64,000 nt of DNA from Streptomyces sp. YIM 130001. Lineage in GTDB: Bacteria > Actinomycetota > Actinomycetes > Streptomycetales > Streptomycetaceae. Position numbers and translations under genes: made by a program. The DNA is taken from contig NZ_KZ984555.1 of assembly GCF_003574445.1 (NCBI RefSeq), positions 62,001 through 126,000 on the forward strand, written 5' to 3'. The notes beneath the pieces were generated by a model. It saw only the letters and a program-made list of their open reading frames with translations, ran no database searches and was not told where the DNA came from. Of this stretch, positions 63,129 through 64,000 are shown one piece after another. How positions within the stretch are numbered: position 1 is the first letter of the stretch; every line of letters starts with the position of its first letter.

Positions 63129-63851
63129 ATGTACCTCACCGCAGCCACCTCGATGTCCGGCCTCTGGGACCGCGTCTTCGGCGCCCAGCCGGACCCGGAC
63201 CAGTGGCTGGTGTACGCCACCGCGGCCGTCGCGCTCGCCGCCGTACTCCCGCACGCGATATGGAGGTTGACGCGTAACGCGATCACCATCGCGCACGAGG
63301 GCGGGCACGGGCTGATCGCCCTCGTCACCGGCCGCAAGCTGGACGGCATCCGGCTGCACTCCGACACCAGCGGTCTGACGGTGAGCCGCGGCAAGCCGAC
63401 CGGCATCGGCATGATCCTCACCGCCGCGGGCGGATACACCGCTCCCCCGCTGCTCGGCCTGGGCGGCGCCTGGCTGCTCGCCGCGAACCACATCACCGCG
63501 CTGCTCTGGCTCGCCACCGCCCTGCTGATCGCCCTCCTGGTGATGATCCGCAACGCGTACGGCGCCCTGACCGTCGTCATCACCGGCGGCGCCTTCCTGC
63601 TCGTCTCCTGGCTCGCCGACCCCGAGGTGCAGGCCGGGTTCGCGTACGCCGTGGTGTGGTTCCTGCTGCTCGGGGGTGTCCGGCCGGCCTTCGAGCTGCA
63701 GTCGAAGCGGCGGCGCGGCGGTGCGTCCGACTCGGACGCGGACCAGCTCTCGCGGCTCACACACGTACCGGCGGCGATGTGGTTCTTCTTCTTCCACGCC
63801 GTCTCGATCTGTGCGCTGATCGGCGGCGGGCGCTGGCTGCTCGGCCTGTGA
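63129..63851 (+). CDS. M50B-type membrane metalloprotease
   Basis: 240 residues with about six membrane segments. TIAHEGGHGLIALVTG holds the HExxH zinc site at the start of a membrane helix. The family cleaves or handles membrane substrates, for example in sigma-factor release; no partner is adjacent. ATG 63129; GAGGGAGGAG is rather distant (about 12 bases). Confidence 0.85.
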   Translation: MYLTAATSMSGLWDRVFGAQPDPDQWLVYATAAVALAAVLPHAIWRLTRNAITIAHEGGHGLIALVTGRKLDGIRLHSDTSGLTVSRGKPTGIGMILTAAGGYTAPPLLGLGGAWLLAANHITALLWLATALLIALLVMIRNAYGALTVVITGGAFLLVSWLADPEVQAGFAYAVVWFLLLGGVRPAFELQSKRRRGGASDSDADQLSRLTHVPAAMWFFFFHAVSICALIGGGRWLLGL

Positions 63852-63962
63852 CCGGCGGGCGACCGCCGGTCCTTCGGACGTGCGGCCGGCGGGCGCCGAG
63901 GCGCGCTGCGCCACGGAATCCTGGCAGATCCCGCGTGGCGGCGAGCGATTAAGGTAAAGGCC

Positions 63963-64000
63963 ATGACCGAGAACCCCGCGCACGCTTCCCTCTGGCCGGC
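63963..64000 (+). CDS. Start of a gene cut by the window edge
   Basis: Twelve codons, MTENPAHASLWP, from ATG 63963 with AAGGTAAAGG just upstream. Too short to identify. Confidence 0.4.
   Translation, partial: MTENPAHASLWP

Noticed and set aside
62493-63983. Long minus-strand open frames opposite the M50 peptidase and upstream region
   Set aside because: They are shadows of high-GC coding sequence: low-complexity Arg/Ala/Gly-rich translations, no motif, and they run against a clear membrane protein.

Overview
The window is high-GC DNA from an actinomycete, almost certainly a Streptomyces. Evidence: strongly GC-biased third codon positions, GTG/TTG starts, ATGA/GTGA overlaps, and marker loci known from Streptomyces: dasR-dasABCD with nagB, a WhiB-type gene, an anti-sigma/sigma pair resembling ushX-sigH, sigR-rsrA, and nrdAB under a cobalamin riboswitch. 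From about 16 to 50 kb the gene content matches, from memory, the SCO52xx segment of the S. coelicolor core. No rRNA, tRNA, CRISPR array or insertion sequence was seen.

Region by region. 0-10 kb: a carboxymuconolactone decarboxylase tail with its ECF41 sigma factor; a reduced P450 fused to a PEP mutase/isocitrate lyase domain; a short threonyl-tRNA synthetase behind a Thr-codon leader peptide and hairpin; a deletion scar joining the remains of two divergent genes; an ECF42 sigma factor with its DGPF/YciI partner; small and GNAT proteins. 9.2-11.8 kb: a family 2B encapsulin shell with a polyprenyl diphosphate synthase as likely cargo. 12-16 kb: an amidase, an ACC deaminase/D-cysteine desulfhydrase homologue, and a Na+/H+ antiporter divergent from a UBP-type zinc finger. 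16-21.4 kb: anti-sigma/sigma pair, diacylglycerol kinase, WhiB protein, PdtaS-like histidine kinase. 21.8-30 kb: chitobiose/GlcNAc block (SIS isomerase, nagB, dasD, dasC, dasB, dasA, dasR) with several DasR (dre) operators. 30-33 kb: CstA with its YbdD partner, and a GNAT protein. 33.3-37 kb: B12 riboswitch and class Ia ribonucleotide reductase. 37-41 kb: accessory genes, including a Vat-like acetyltransferase overlapping an erythromycin esterase. 41-50 kb: cell-wall carboxypeptidase, peptide deformylase, a coupled pair of membrane HD/HD-GYP proteins, rsrA-sigR with a sigma-R promoter, a hydrolase and a SRAP protein.

50.1-62.4 kb looks like an accessory catabolic island and is the best candidate here for an undescribed system. 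It has a LacI-family regulator, an ABC importer (binding protein and two permeases), an M20-family hydrolase lacking canonical metal ligands, a tandem SnoaL/NTF2 protein, and a tightly overlapping operon of bicupin, alpha/beta hydrolase, HisD-like dehydrogenase, SDR and HpaI aldolase. The palindrome CATACGTATG is present at three promoters of the island, with a degenerate copy before the LacI gene, which suggests one regulon for uptake and breakdown of one unknown compound. Two genes of the island (binding protein, bicupin) each carry a single-base frameshift, from decay or sequencing error. The window ends with an M50-type membrane peptidase and the first codons of another gene.
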